A stretch of 35,207 nucleotides of DNA from Acrocarpospora pleiomorpha (GTDB lineage: Bacteria; Actinomycetota; Actinomycetes; Streptosporangiales; Streptosporangiaceae), in NCBI RefSeq assembly GCF_009687885.1, contig NZ_BLAF01000101.1:1-35207 (forward strand). Reading direction: 5' to 3'. Made by a program: the position numbers and the translations under genes. The notes below the pieces were generated by a model. It saw nothing but the letters and a program-made list of their open reading frames with translations, was not told where the DNA came from and ran no database searches. Below are positions 22,344 to 30,465 of this stretch, piece after piece. Every line of letters starts with the position of its first letter. Positions within the stretch are counted from its first letter, which is position 1.

Positions 22344-23327
22344 GTGAAGGTCGCTGTTCTTGGCGCCGGCGCCATCGGCGCGTATGTGGGGGCCGCCCTG
22401 CATCGCGCCGGCGTCGAGGTGCATCTCATCGCCCGCGGGGAGCATCTCGCGGTCATGCGGAAGTCCGGCGTGCGGGTGCTCAGCCCGCGCGGGGACTTCA
22501 CCGCCCATCCGAACACCACTGACGATCCCCGCGAGATAGGACCGGTTGACCATGTCTTCCTGGGCCTGAAGGCCAACTCCTACGCCGCGGCCGGAGAAAT
22601 GATCAAACCGCTGCTGCACGAGACGACATCGATCGTCGCCGCCCAGAACGGCATCCCGTGGTGGTATTTCCACCGGCTTCCGGGGCCCTACCAGGGCTAT
22701 CGCATCGAGAGCGTGGATCCGGGCGGCGCGGTGACGGCCGCGCTGCCGCTGGATCGGGCGATCGGCTGCGTGGTCTACGCGGCGACCGAGATCGAGGAAC
22801 CCGGCGTGATCCGCCACCTGGAGGGGACCCGGTTCTCGATCGGGGAGCCCAGCGGCGAGTTGTCGCCGCGCTGTGTCGAGCTGAGCGAGGCCATGATCGC
22901 GGGCGATCTCAAATGCCCGGTCGAGGCTGATCTGCGGCACGACATCTGGGTGAAGCTGATGGGTAACGTCGCCTTCAACCCGATCAGCGCGCTGACCCGG
23001 GCCACCATGGCGGGCATCTGCCGCCATCGGAGCACGCGCGAGGTGGTCGTGACCATGATGCGCGAGACGGTCGACGTGGCGAGGCGGGTCGGCTGTGATC
23101 CCCGGATCTCCATCGAGCGCCGGCTGGCCGGGGCCGAGCGGGCCGGCGAGCACAAGACCTCCACACTGCAGGACCTGGAGAAGGGCAAACCGCTCGAGCT
23201 CGATGTGCTGCTGGCCGCCGTGGTGGAACTGGCCGACCTGACCGGGGCCTCGGTGCCCACGCTGCGCGCCGTGCACGCGGTCACCGACCTGCTTGATGAG
23301 CAGGTCAGGCTTGTGGCGTCGGCATGA
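22344..23327 (+). CDS. PanE-family ketopantoate-reductase-like protein, candidate oxalyl-CoA reductase
   Basis: 327 residues of the 2-dehydropantoate 2-reductase family. Visible are the NADPH-binding turn VAVLGAGAIGAYVG at the N-terminus, AAQNGIPWWYF (about 99-109), and the catalytic Lys204 in IWVKLMGNVAFNP. The GTG at 22344 is preferred because CGGAG stands seven bases upstream; a TTG at 22338 is too close to it. In Methylobacterium extorquens a PanE-type protein (PanE2) reduces oxalyl-CoA to glyoxylate during oxalate assimilation. Here the gene lies among frc, gcl and formate dehydrogenase genes under the shared operator, which makes that role more likely than pantothenate synthesis. The reaction itself is inferred. 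Confidence 0.68.
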   Translation: MKVAVLGAGAIGAYVGAALHRAGVEVHLIARGEHLAVMRKSGVRVLSPRGDFTAHPNTTDDPREIGPVDHVFLGLKANSYAAAGEMIKPLLHETTSIVAAQNGIPWWYFHRLPGPYQGYRIESVDPGGAVTAALPLDRAIGCVVYAATEIEEPGVIRHLEGTRFSIGEPSGELSPRCVELSEAMIAGDLKCPVEADLRHDIWVKLMGNVAFNPISALTRATMAGICRHRSTREVVVTMMRETVDVARRVGCDPRISIERRLAGAERAGEHKTSTLQDLEKGKPLELDVLLAAVVELADLTGASVPTLRAVHAVTDLLDEQVRLVASA

Positions 23328-23352
23328 CAGCGAATACCGTAGGCTGTATACA
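23324..23352 (+). promoter_or_regulatory. Probable promoter of the formate dehydrogenase operon
   Basis: ATGACA (23324-23329) and TATACA (23347-23352) are separated by exactly 17 bases. The putative operator site 6 fills the spacer. The -35 overlaps the stop of the PanE-like gene. Confidence 0.55.
23334..23342. promoter_or_regulatory. Putative GntR operator, site 6 (formate dehydrogenase operon)
   Basis: ATACCGTAG matches ATAC-N-GTAT at 8 of 9 positions, within the promoter spacer. A GTATAC core follows at 23346-23351. Confidence 0.5.
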
Positions 23353-23373
23353 ATTCTGGAAAGGATTGGGGCC

Positions 23374-25302
23374 ATGAAAAAGAGGAACCGTGCCGAGCAC
23401 TACGATCGGCTGACCCATCCTCTGGTCAGGGAGAACGGCGAGTTGCGCCGGGCGACCTGGGAGGAGGCGCTCGACCGGGCCGCCGAGGGCTTCCGGCGCA
23501 ACGTGGCCGCGCACGGTCCCGACACGTTCGCCATGTTGTCGTGCGCGCGCTCCACCAACGAGATGAACTATGTGGGCCAGAAGTTCACCCGCGTGGTGAT
23601 GGGCACCAACAATGTGGACTCGTGCAATCGCACCTGCCACGCGCCGAGCGTCGCCGGGCTCTCGGCCGCGTTCGGCAGCGGCGGCGGAACCTCCTCCTAT
23701 CAGGAGGTGGAGGACGCCGACGTCATCATCATGTGGGGCTCGGCGGCGCGGAACGCGCATCCGATCTTCTTCCAGCACGTGTTGAAGGGCATCCGCAAGG
23801 GCGCCCGGATGTTCGCCGTGGATCCGCGGCGCACCGGGACGGCCGAGTGGGCCGACCGGTGGCTGGGGCTGAACGTGGGCACCGACATCCCGCTGGCGCA
23901 CGCGGTGGCCCGGGAGATCATCCATGCCGGGCTGCACAACACGGTCTTCATCGAGCGGGCCACCGAGGGCTTCGCCGAGTTCGCGGCCTCGGTGGAACCG
24001 TGGACGCTGAGCGTGGCCGAGCAGGTCACCGGCGTCCCCGCCGCCGCGATCCGCGAGCTCGCGCACACCTACGCGCAGGCGGATCGGGCCCAGCTCTGCT
24101 GGACGCTGGGCATCACCGAGCATCACAACGCGACCGACAACGTGCGGGCGCTCATCAACCTGTCGCTGCTCACCGGACACGTCGGGCGTTATGGGTCCGG
24201 GCTCTCGCCGTTGCGCGGGCAGAACAACGTGCAGGGCGGCGGCGACATGGGCGCCATCCCCAACCGGCTGCCCGGTTTCCAGGACATTCTGGACCCGGAG
24301 ATCCGGGCCCGGTTCGAGGCCGCCTGGCAGACGCCCATCCAGCCGCGATACGGGCGGAATCTGACCGAGATGCTGGAAGGCATGGCCGAGGGGGAGGTCA
24401 CCACCTGCTATCTCATCGGTGAGAATCCCGTGCAGTCCGAGGCCGACTCGCTGAGCTGTATCAAGCGGCTGAGCATGCTCGACCACCTGGTCGTGCAGGA
24501 CATCTTCCTCACCAAGACGGCGCAGATGGCCGACGTGGTGCTGCCGGCCGGGGCGGCCTGGTGCGAGAGCGACGGCACCTTCACCAACAGCGAGCGCCGG
24601 GTGCAGCGGGTGCGCAAGGCGCTGGTCCCCCCGGGCGAGGCCCGCGACGACATCTGGATCCTGTGCGAGCTGGCCCGCAGGCTCGGTCACGACTGGCGGT
24701 ACGAGAGCGCAGAAGAGGTGTGGAACGAGGTCCGCGGCCTCTCCCCCGCCCACGCGGGCATGTCCTACCAGCGGCTGGCCGACCTGCAGGGCATCCAGTG
24801 GCCGTGCCCGTCGGAGGATTCGCTCGAACCGCCGTTCCTGCACGGCCGCCTCTGGGAGACCGATCCGGCCAAACGTGGGCGGCTCGCGCCGTTCGCCGTG
24901 CTGGAGCACTCTCCCCCGGTCGACCTGCTCGACGAGGAATACCCGCTGCGGCTCACCACCGGCCGGCGGCTGGACTCCTACAACACCGGCGTGCAGTCCT
25001 CCGGGTTCGCCTCGCCGCTGCGCCGCGGGGAGAACATCGAGCTCTCTCCCGAGGACGCGGCCCGGCTGGGCGTGACCGCTGGAGAAGAGGTCAGGATCAG
25101 TTCCCGGCGCGGGGCCGTGGTCGCGCCCGTCTACATCGACCCGGCGCTGCGTCCCGGGCTGGTCTTCATGACCATGCACTTCCCGGACGAGGTGGACACG
25201 AACGCGCTGACCATCGAGGCCACCTGCCCGATCGCGGGCACGGCCGAGTTCAAGGCCGCCGCCGTCAGGATCGATCGCCTCGTCACCACGAAGGCCGGGT
25301 GA
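23374..25302 (+). CDS. Formate dehydrogenase alpha chain, catalytic (C-terminal) part encoded separately
   Basis: 642 residues. It holds the Mo/W-bis-MGD catalytic part of an NAD-dependent formate dehydrogenase, with the metal-ligand Cys88 in RTCHAPSV (Sec in E. coli FdhF), GTNNVDSCN, LRGQNNVQGGGDMG, and the C-terminal MGD-binding domain from about 535. It begins at MKKRNRAEHYDRLTHPLVRENGEL, exactly where one-piece FdhA proteins continue after the N-terminal cluster domain, so the whole [4Fe-4S]-binding part of the alpha chain is missing here and is encoded by the gene at 27463. The ATG at 23374 has AAGGA nine bases upstream and lies just behind a good promoter. Standard code Cys, so no selenocysteine is needed. 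Confidence 0.88.
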   Translation: MKKRNRAEHYDRLTHPLVRENGELRRATWEEALDRAAEGFRRNVAAHGPDTFAMLSCARSTNEMNYVGQKFTRVVMGTNNVDSCNRTCHAPSVAGLSAAFGSGGGTSSYQEVEDADVIIMWGSAARNAHPIFFQHVLKGIRKGARMFAVDPRRTGTAEWADRWLGLNVGTDIPLAHAVAREIIHAGLHNTVFIERATEGFAEFAASVEPWTLSVAEQVTGVPAAAIRELAHTYAQADRAQLCWTLGITEHHNATDNVRALINLSLLTGHVGRYGSGLSPLRGQNNVQGGGDMGAIPNRLPGFQDILDPEIRARFEAAWQTPIQPRYGRNLTEMLEGMAEGEVTTCYLIGENPVQSEADSLSCIKRLSMLDHLVVQDIFLTKTAQMADVVLPAGAAWCESDGTFTNSERRVQRVRKALVPPGEARDDIWILCELARRLGHDWRYESAEEVWNEVRGLSPAHAGMSYQRLADLQGIQWPCPSEDSLEPPFLHGRLWETDPAKRGRLAPFAVLEHSPPVDLLDEEYPLRLTTGRRLDSYNTGVQSSGFASPLRRGENIELSPEDAARLGVTAGEEVRISSRRGAVVAPVYIDPALRPGLVFMTMHFPDEVDTNALTIEATCPIAGTAEFKAAAVRIDRLVTTKAG

Positions 25303-25309
25303 CAGGCAC

Positions 25310-27466
25310 ATGGACCTGCGTTTCCGTGACGCAGAACCGACCGCCGAGGAGCGCGCCGCGATCGACGCGCTGCTCGGCGGGCCGGGGTCGGCCTGGGAGG
25401 GCGGGGCCCGGACCGAGGACGATCTCCGGTTCGCGGCGCACCCCGCCGAAGACCGCCGCGACCAGTTGTTGCCGGCTCTGCACGCGGTCAACGACCGGGT
25501 CGGCTGGATCAGCGAGGGTGCGCTCGACTACATCTGCCGCCGGCTGACCGTCCCGCCCGCCGAGACGTATTCGGTGGCCACCTTCTACTCGTTGTTATCG
25601 GTGGAGCCCCGGCCGCCGAGGGTTCTTCATGTCTGCACCGACCTGGCCTGCCAGGCCCGCGGCGCGGACGCGGTCCGCCGGGACGTGGAGTCCCACCTCG
25701 GTCCGGCGGGAACCTCCTGGCAGCCGAGCCCATGCCTGGGCCTGTGCGAGCGCGCCCCCGCCGCACTCGCCCTGCAGGCAGGAGAGAACCCCACTGCCAC
25801 CGTGTACGGCCCTGCCGACTTCTCCGACATTTCCGCCTTTGATCGGCTTTCTCCCGCAGAGGGCCAGGAGGAGGCAGGGGTCCGCCCGGGGAGCACCGTG
25901 GTCTCCCCGGAAGGCACCACGGCACGATCGGCAGTTGCCGAGGTCCAACAGGAGGTTGCGGGGGGTCGCGCGGACGGGTCCGCAGTTCCGCCCGAGGTTG
26001 CCGAGGTCCGGCAGAAGATTGCCGGGGGTCGCGCGGACGGGTCCACGGTCCCACCCGAGGTTGCCGGGGTTCGTCCAGAGGCATCCGTGGCCTCGCCCGA
26101 GGTTGCCGAGGTTGGCCCGGAGGCGTCCATGGCCCCGCCCGAAGTTGCCGGGGATCGCGCGGAGACCTCCGTGGTGCCGCCGGAGGTTGGTGGGGTGTTC
26201 GGGGAAGCTCCGGTTCGGGCGGCGGTGCCGCAGGCCGGGGAGCCGGGGCTGGTTCTGTTGCGGCGGGTTGGCGTGGTGGATCCGGCGAGCCTGGATGAAT
26301 ATCGCGCCAGCGGAGGTTACGCGGCGCTGCGGCGGGCGTTCGAGCTGGGGCCGGGCGGGGTTATCCGCGAGGTTCTGGAGGCCGGGCTGGTCGGGCGGGG
26401 TGGGGCCGCGTTTCCGACCGGGCGGAAGTGGGAGGCGACCGCGCGCCAGTTCGACCGCCCGCACTATCTGGTCTGCAACGCCGATGAGAGCGAGCCCGGG
26501 ACGTTCAAGGATCGGGTGCTCATGGAAGGCGATCCTTACGCGCTCGTCGAGGCCATGACGGTCGCCGGATACGCGACCGGGTGCGCGCGGGGATACCTCT
26601 ACATCCGGGGCGAGTATCCGCGGGCGATACGACGGCTGGAGCACGCGATCGCCACCGCGCGGGCACGTGGGCTGCTCGGGGAGGACATCCTCGGGCAGGG
26701 GTTCGCCTTCGACATCGAGATCCGGCGGGGGGCGGGGGCGTACATCTGCGGCGAGGAGACCGCGATCTTCAATTCGATCGAAGGGTATCGAGGCGAGCCG
26801 CGGAGCAAACCACCCTTCCCGGTGGAGAAAGGGCTGTTCGGGAAGCCGACAGTCGTCAACAACGTCGAGACCCTGGTCAATGTGCTGCCGATCCTGGAGG
26901 GCGGGGCCGCCGTCTACGCGGCGGTGGGCACGGGCGGGTCGACGGGGACGAAACTGTTCTGCGTGTCGGGGACGGTGCGCCGCCCGGGCATCTACGAGCT
27001 GCCGTTCGGGGCCACGCTCGGGGATCTGCTCACCCTGGCCGGCGGGGCGACGGGCACGCTCCGCGCGGTGCTGCTCGGCGGTGCGGCCGGGGCCTTCGTC
27101 CGGGCCGATGAGCTGGACATTCCGCTCACCTTCGAGGGCACGCGCGCGGCCGGGGCCACGCTCGGCTCGGGTGTCGTCCTGGTCCTGGACGACACGGTGG
27201 AGCTGCCGCCGTTCCTGCTACGGATCGCCGAGTTCTTCCGCGACGAGTCGTGCGGGCAGTGCGTGCCGTGCCGGGTCGGGACCGTGCGGCAGGAGGAAGC
27301 GCTGCACCGCCTCTCCCGGCGCAGGTCGGCCGAGGATCTCGTGGTGTTGCGCGAGGTCGGGCAGGCCATGCGGGACGCGTCGATCTGCGGGCTCGGCCAG
27401 ACCGCGTGGAACGCCGTCGAATCGGCCATCGACCGGCTGGGCGTCTTCGCCGAGGAGGCATCATGA
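25310..27466 (+). CDS. Formate dehydrogenase beta chain, NuoE-NuoF fusion (diaphorase)
   Basis: 718 residues. Residues 1-175 are a NuoE-like [2Fe-2S] domain with cysteines 109, 114, 142 and 146. Residues about 180-310 are a repeat-rich linker. From 315 it is NuoF-like: GRGGAAFPTGRKW (362-374) for FMN/NADH, the segment CGEETAIFNSIEG (480-492), and the C-terminal [4Fe-4S] cysteines 648, 651, 654 and 693. It passes electrons from the alpha chain to NAD+. The same E-F fusion is known in Methylobacterium Fdh1. It starts 7 bases after the catalytic gene with only a weak ribosome site and overlaps the next gene by ATGA, indicating strong coupling. Confidence 0.88.
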   Translation: MDLRFRDAEPTAEERAAIDALLGGPGSAWEGGARTEDDLRFAAHPAEDRRDQLLPALHAVNDRVGWISEGALDYICRRLTVPPAETYSVATFYSLLSVEPRPPRVLHVCTDLACQARGADAVRRDVESHLGPAGTSWQPSPCLGLCERAPAALALQAGENPTATVYGPADFSDISAFDRLSPAEGQEEAGVRPGSTVVSPEGTTARSAVAEVQQEVAGGRADGSAVPPEVAEVRQKIAGGRADGSTVPPEVAGVRPEASVASPEVAEVGPEASMAPPEVAGDRAETSVVPPEVGGVFGEAPVRAAVPQAGEPGLVLLRRVGVVDPASLDEYRASGGYAALRRAFELGPGGVIREVLEAGLVGRGGAAFPTGRKWEATARQFDRPHYLVCNADESEPGTFKDRVLMEGDPYALVEAMTVAGYATGCARGYLYIRGEYPRAIRRLEHAIATARARGLLGEDILGQGFAFDIEIRRGAGAYICGEETAIFNSIEGYRGEPRSKPPFPVEKGLFGKPTVVNNVETLVNVLPILEGGAAVYAAVGTGGSTGTKLFCVSGTVRRPGIYELPFGATLGDLLTLAGGATGTLRAVLLGGAAGAFVRADELDIPLTFEGTRAAGATLGSGVVLVLDDTVELPPFLLRIAEFFRDESCGQCVPCRVGTVRQEEALHRLSRRRSAEDLVVLREVGQAMRDASICGLGQTAWNAVESAIDRLGVFAEEAS
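25934..26185 (+). repeat. In-frame 63/42-bp repeats in the NuoE-NuoF linker
   Basis: Five consecutive units encode residues 209-292: two of 21 residues (VAEVQQEVAGGRADGSAVPPE type) and three of 14 residues (VAGVRPEASVASPE type). The long unit is the short one with a 7-residue insert. The sequence is Val/Ala/Glu/Pro-rich and probably unstructured or a short coil. Confidence 0.88.
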
Positions 27467-28335
27467 CCGTTCCGCTCCGCCCGCCGCGGCGGCTCATCGA
27501 GATCAGCGTCGACGGCGAGGCCGTGCGCGTCCCGGAGGGCGACACGATCCTGGACGCGTGCGCCGCGGCCGGAAAGGACATTCCGACCCTCTGCTACGGC
27601 GACACGCTGACGCCCAAGAACGCGTGCCGGGTCTGCGTGGTGGAGGTGGAGGGCGCCCGCACGCTCGCGCCCGCCTGCTCCCGCAAGGCCGAGCCCGGCA
27701 TGGTGGTCGGCACCGCGACCGAGCGGGCCAAGCACAGCAGGAAGGTCGTCCTCGAACTGCTGGCGTCGTCGGTCGACCTGTCCACCACGCCGCGCGCGGC
27801 CGAGTGGATCGACGAGTACGGCGCCGATCCGGCCCGGTTCGGTCCCGACGCGGCGACCGTCGCTCAACCGGCCAAGGTGGACAACGAGCTGTATGTCCGT
27901 GATTACGCGAAATGCATTCTCTGCTACAAGTGTGTGGACGCCTGCGGCGATCAGTGGCAGAACTCCTTCGCCATCGCCGTCTCCGGGCGGGGATTCGACG
28001 CGACGATCTCCACCGAGTTCGACGCACCGCTCACCGACTCGGCCTGCGTGTACTGCGGGAACTGCGTGGAGGTGTGCCCGACCGGGGCGTTGTCGTTCAA
28101 GACCGAGTTCGACATGCGCGAGGCCGGCACCTGGAATGAGGACGAGCAGACGCAGACCACCACGATCTGCAGTTACTGCGGTGTGGGCTGCAACCTGACC
28201 CTGCACGTCCAGGAGAACCAGATCGTCAAGGTGACCTCACCGCACGACAATCCGGTCACCCACGGGAATCTCTGCATCAAGGGACGCTTCGGGTTCCAGC
28301 ACGTGCAGAACGTGGGGGCGTCCACCGATGGGTAG
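27463..28335 (+). CDS. Formate dehydrogenase alpha chain, N-terminal iron-sulfur part encoded separately
   Basis: 290 residues. Domains in order: a [2Fe-2S] ferredoxin-like domain (Cys44, 55, 58, 72), two ferredoxin-type [4Fe-4S] clusters (Cys151/154/157/161 and 195/198/201/205), and the start of the Mo-enzyme domain with its own [4Fe-4S] site, Cys236, 239, 243 and 271 (CSYCGVGC and GNLCIKGRFGF). The chain ends 13 residues after RFGFQH, just where one-piece FdhA enters the catalytic part. The His-Cys3 cluster motif of NuoG-like proteins is not seen. Ribosome site GAGGAGG; overlaps the gene before by ATGA and fdhD after by 8 bases. It must pair with the product of the gene at 23374 to make a working alpha chain. 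Confidence 0.88.
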   Translation: MTVPLRPPRRLIEISVDGEAVRVPEGDTILDACAAAGKDIPTLCYGDTLTPKNACRVCVVEVEGARTLAPACSRKAEPGMVVGTATERAKHSRKVVLELLASSVDLSTTPRAAEWIDEYGADPARFGPDAATVAQPAKVDNELYVRDYAKCILCYKCVDACGDQWQNSFAIAVSGRGFDATISTEFDAPLTDSACVYCGNCVEVCPTGALSFKTEFDMREAGTWNEDEQTQTTTICSYCGVGCNLTLHVQENQIVKVTSPHDNPVTHGNLCIKGRFGFQHVQNVGASTDG

Positions 28336-29155
28336 GGTGACCGTTCAGCGCCGCATCCTCCGGCTCCGGGAGACGGGCGGCAGCCGCCGGATGGACGTGC
28401 TGGCGGCCGAGGAGCCCCTGGAGATCAGGCTCAACGGCGCCCCGCTGACCGTCACGATGCGCACGCCCGGCGATGACTTCGACCTGGCGGCCGGGTTCCT
28501 GGTCAGCGAGGGGGCCGTGGGTGCGGCGGGGGACATCGAATCCATTCGGTACTGCGCGGGTGCGACCGAGGATGGGCGCAATACGTACAACGTCTTGGAT
28601 GTTCGGCTTTCGCCTTGGGTGACGCCGATCGCCACGTCGCTGGAGCGCAACTTCTACACGACCTCGTCGTGCGGGGTCTGCGGGAAGGCGTCACTTGACG
28701 CGGTGCGTACGGTCGCGCGCTGGGAAGTGGCCAGCGATCCGGTCAAAATGGATCCTTCGGTGATCTCCGAGTTGCCCGATCGATTGCGGGCCGCGCAGCG
28801 GGTGTTCGATCGGACCGGTGGCCTGCACGCGGCCGGGCTGTTCACACCCGGGGGCAATCCGCTCTGCGTCCGTGAGGACGTCGGGCGGCACAACGCGGTC
28901 GACAAGCTCGTCGGCTGGGCGCTCCGCGAGGGCATGCTGCCATTGAGCTCGATGGCGCTGATGGTCTCCGGGCGCGCCTCCTTCGAGCTGGTCCAGAAGG
29001 CGGTGATGGCGGGCATTCCGGTGCTCGCCGCCGTCTCCGCCCCCTCCTCCCTCGCGGTGGAGCTCGCGGCCGAATCCGGGCTGACCCTGCTCGGTTTCGT
29101 CCGGGGGAACTCCATGAACGTGTACACGGGAGAGGCGAGGCTGGGTGCCCGATGA
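28328..29155 (+). CDS. fdhD: FdhD, sulfurtransferase for formate dehydrogenase maturation
   Basis: 275 residues, full length. FdhD carries sulfur from the cysteine desulfurase to the bis-MGD cofactor, which formate dehydrogenase needs for activity. The essential CxxC is Cys115/Cys118 in TSSCGVCGKAS. GGLHAAGLF, VREDVGRHNAVDKL, SGRASFELVQKAVMAGIP and GFVRGNSMNVYTG are all family stretches. It overlaps the preceding gene by 8 bases and closes the operon; a strong hairpin follows. Confidence 0.93.
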   Translation: MGRVTVQRRILRLRETGGSRRMDVLAAEEPLEIRLNGAPLTVTMRTPGDDFDLAAGFLVSEGAVGAAGDIESIRYCAGATEDGRNTYNVLDVRLSPWVTPIATSLERNFYTTSSCGVCGKASLDAVRTVARWEVASDPVKMDPSVISELPDRLRAAQRVFDRTGGLHAAGLFTPGGNPLCVREDVGRHNAVDKLVGWALREGMLPLSSMALMVSGRASFELVQKAVMAGIPVLAAVSAPSSLAVELAAESGLTLLGFVRGNSMNVYTGEARLGAR

Positions 29156-29229
29156 ACGTCATTCCGGTGTGGCCACGACCATCCTTCGACCAGGGGCATA
29201 GGTCGGCGGACGTCGCGCCGGAGTGACAA

Positions 29230-29276
29230 GGGATGCTGCCCGGCGATCCTTCGCCCCCTTCGCCGGCCAGCATCCC
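29230..29276. terminator. Bidirectional hairpin between fdhD and the methyltransferase gene
   Basis: GGGATGCTG-C-CCGGCGA (29230-29246) pairs with TCGCCGG-C-CAGCATCCC (29260-29276): 16 base pairs with one C-C mismatch and a 13-base loop. It lies between two convergent genes, so it can end both transcripts. Confidence 0.7.
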
Positions 29277-29320
29277 CGACAAAAGCAAGGACGCGTGCCA
29301 CAGAGCGCCCAGCAGAATGA

Positions 29321-30112
29321 TCAGGCGATGCAGACGATTTCGCCGTGCAGGACGGAGAGCCAGCCGTCGGGGGATTCGGCCCAGGTGCGCCACCCCTGGG
29401 CGATTCGCGACAGGTCGGATTCCGTGGCGGCGCCGGACGTGACGGCTTGGCGGGCGATGGCCGACGTGGTGACCCGATCGGCCCACATGCCGCCCCACCA
29501 GGCGCGGTCTTCGGGGTTGGCGAAGCACCACGTCGAGGACGTCGCCGTGATCTGCTCGAACCCGGCTTCGCGCGCCCAGGACAGCAGGAATCGGCCCGCG
29601 TTGGGCTCACCACCGTTCGCCCTCGCGAGCTTGTGATAGAGAGTGAGCCATTCGTCCAGTTCGGGGACGGCGGGGAACCAGGCGAAGCCGTCGTAGTCGC
29701 CGTCGCGGGCGGTGACGACGCCGCCGGGCTTGCAGACCCTGCGCATTTCGCGCAACGCCCGCACGGGGTCGGCGACGTGCTGCAGAACTTGATGGGCGTG
29801 CACGATATCGAATGTCGCGTCGGGAAAGTCCAGCGCGTGCACGTCGGCCACGACGAAGTCGATGTTGTGCTGCCCTCGGGCCTGCGCCTCGGCACGGGCG
29901 AGGTCCAGTTCCCGCTCGCCCATCTCGGTGGCCGTGACCCGGCCGACCCGGGTGGCCAGGTCGGCCGTGATCGTCCCGGGGCCGCAACCCACATCCAGGA
30001 GCGACAGCCCCGGCCGCAGGTGCGGCAACAGCTGCGCGGCCGAGTTCTCCGCCGTACGCCAGCGGTGGGACCGCAACACCGACTCGTGATGGCCATGGGT
30101 GTAGACGTTCAT
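29321..30112 (-). CDS. Class I SAM-dependent methyltransferase
   Basis: 263 residues. The SAM-binding motif I is LDVGCGPGTITADLA (39-53), followed by an acidic residue in TATEMGE, a motif with VVADVHALDFPDATFDIVHAHQVLQHV, and GG in CKPGGVV. The C-terminal part contains several Trp and is typical of small-molecule or UbiE-like methyltransferases. The substrate is unknown. It is not part of the oxalate island; a double-stranded terminator separates them. Upstream is an inverted repeat that may be an operator. Confidence 0.85.
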   Translation of the reverse strand: MNVYTHGHHESVLRSHRWRTAENSAAQLLPHLRPGLSLLDVGCGPGTITADLATRVGRVTATEMGERELDLARAEAQARGQHNIDFVVADVHALDFPDATFDIVHAHQVLQHVADPVRALREMRRVCKPGGVVTARDGDYDGFAWFPAVPELDEWLTLYHKLARANGGEPNAGRFLLSWAREAGFEQITATSSTWCFANPEDRAWWGGMWADRVTTSAIARQAVTSGAATESDLSRIAQGWRTWAESPDGWLSVLHGEIVCIA

Positions 30113-30151
30113 GACCGGAGATTATCAGGCGTCTTACATAATAAGAGAGAA

Positions 30152-30170
30152 TGTCTCATATATCGAGACA
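30152..30170. promoter_or_regulatory. Inverted repeat upstream of the methyltransferase gene
   Basis: TGTCTC (30152-30157) and GAGACA (30165-30170) are perfect arms around ATATATC, in an AT-rich patch between the methyltransferase start (30112) and the DUF4236 stop (30174). It may be a regulator-binding site, or a weak terminator for DUF4236. Confidence 0.4.
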
Positions 30171-30173
30171 AAT

Positions 30174-30380
30174 CTAGTAGTGGTAGTACCTTCGGTGGCT
30201 CTTGCCCACGGTCTTGCTCAGGTGGAAGCCGCCGGGCAGTCGCACGGTCACGTGCCGCCGCCCGTCCGGCGTGCTCGTGACATGGAACCGGCGATTGCCG
30301 AAGCTGTGTCCGACCCCATGCCGGGAAAGGTTGAGCCGGAACGGTCCTATCTTGATCGACTTCCGGTAGTGCCAGCCCAT
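30174..30380 (-). CDS. DUF4236 family small protein
   Basis: 68 residues. The start GWHYRKSIKIGPFRLNLSRHGVG with later HSFGNRRFHVT matches the DUF4236 pattern (W-RKSIKIGP-LN-S--G---S-G). It is basic and rich in Arg, His and Gly. A GGAGGGGG site precedes the ATG. Function is unknown in the family. It is divergent from the EF-Tu paralogue. Confidence 0.75.
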   Translation of the reverse strand: MGWHYRKSIKIGPFRLNLSRHGVGHSFGNRRFHVTSTPDGRRHVTVRLPGGFHLSKTVGKSHRRYYHY

Positions 30381-30465
30381 CGTGGTCCCCCTCCGAGGTC
30401 TTCTTGCTGGGAAAACGTCCCCGCCCCCAGGGGAAGTTCCCGAAAATCCGTTGCGGAAGCTCAGG

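Noticed and set aside
23374..25302. Formate dehydrogenase catalytic gene as a truncated pseudogene
   Set aside because: The missing N-terminal domains are intact in a coupled gene of the same operon and the break is at a clean domain join, so a split enzyme explains it better.
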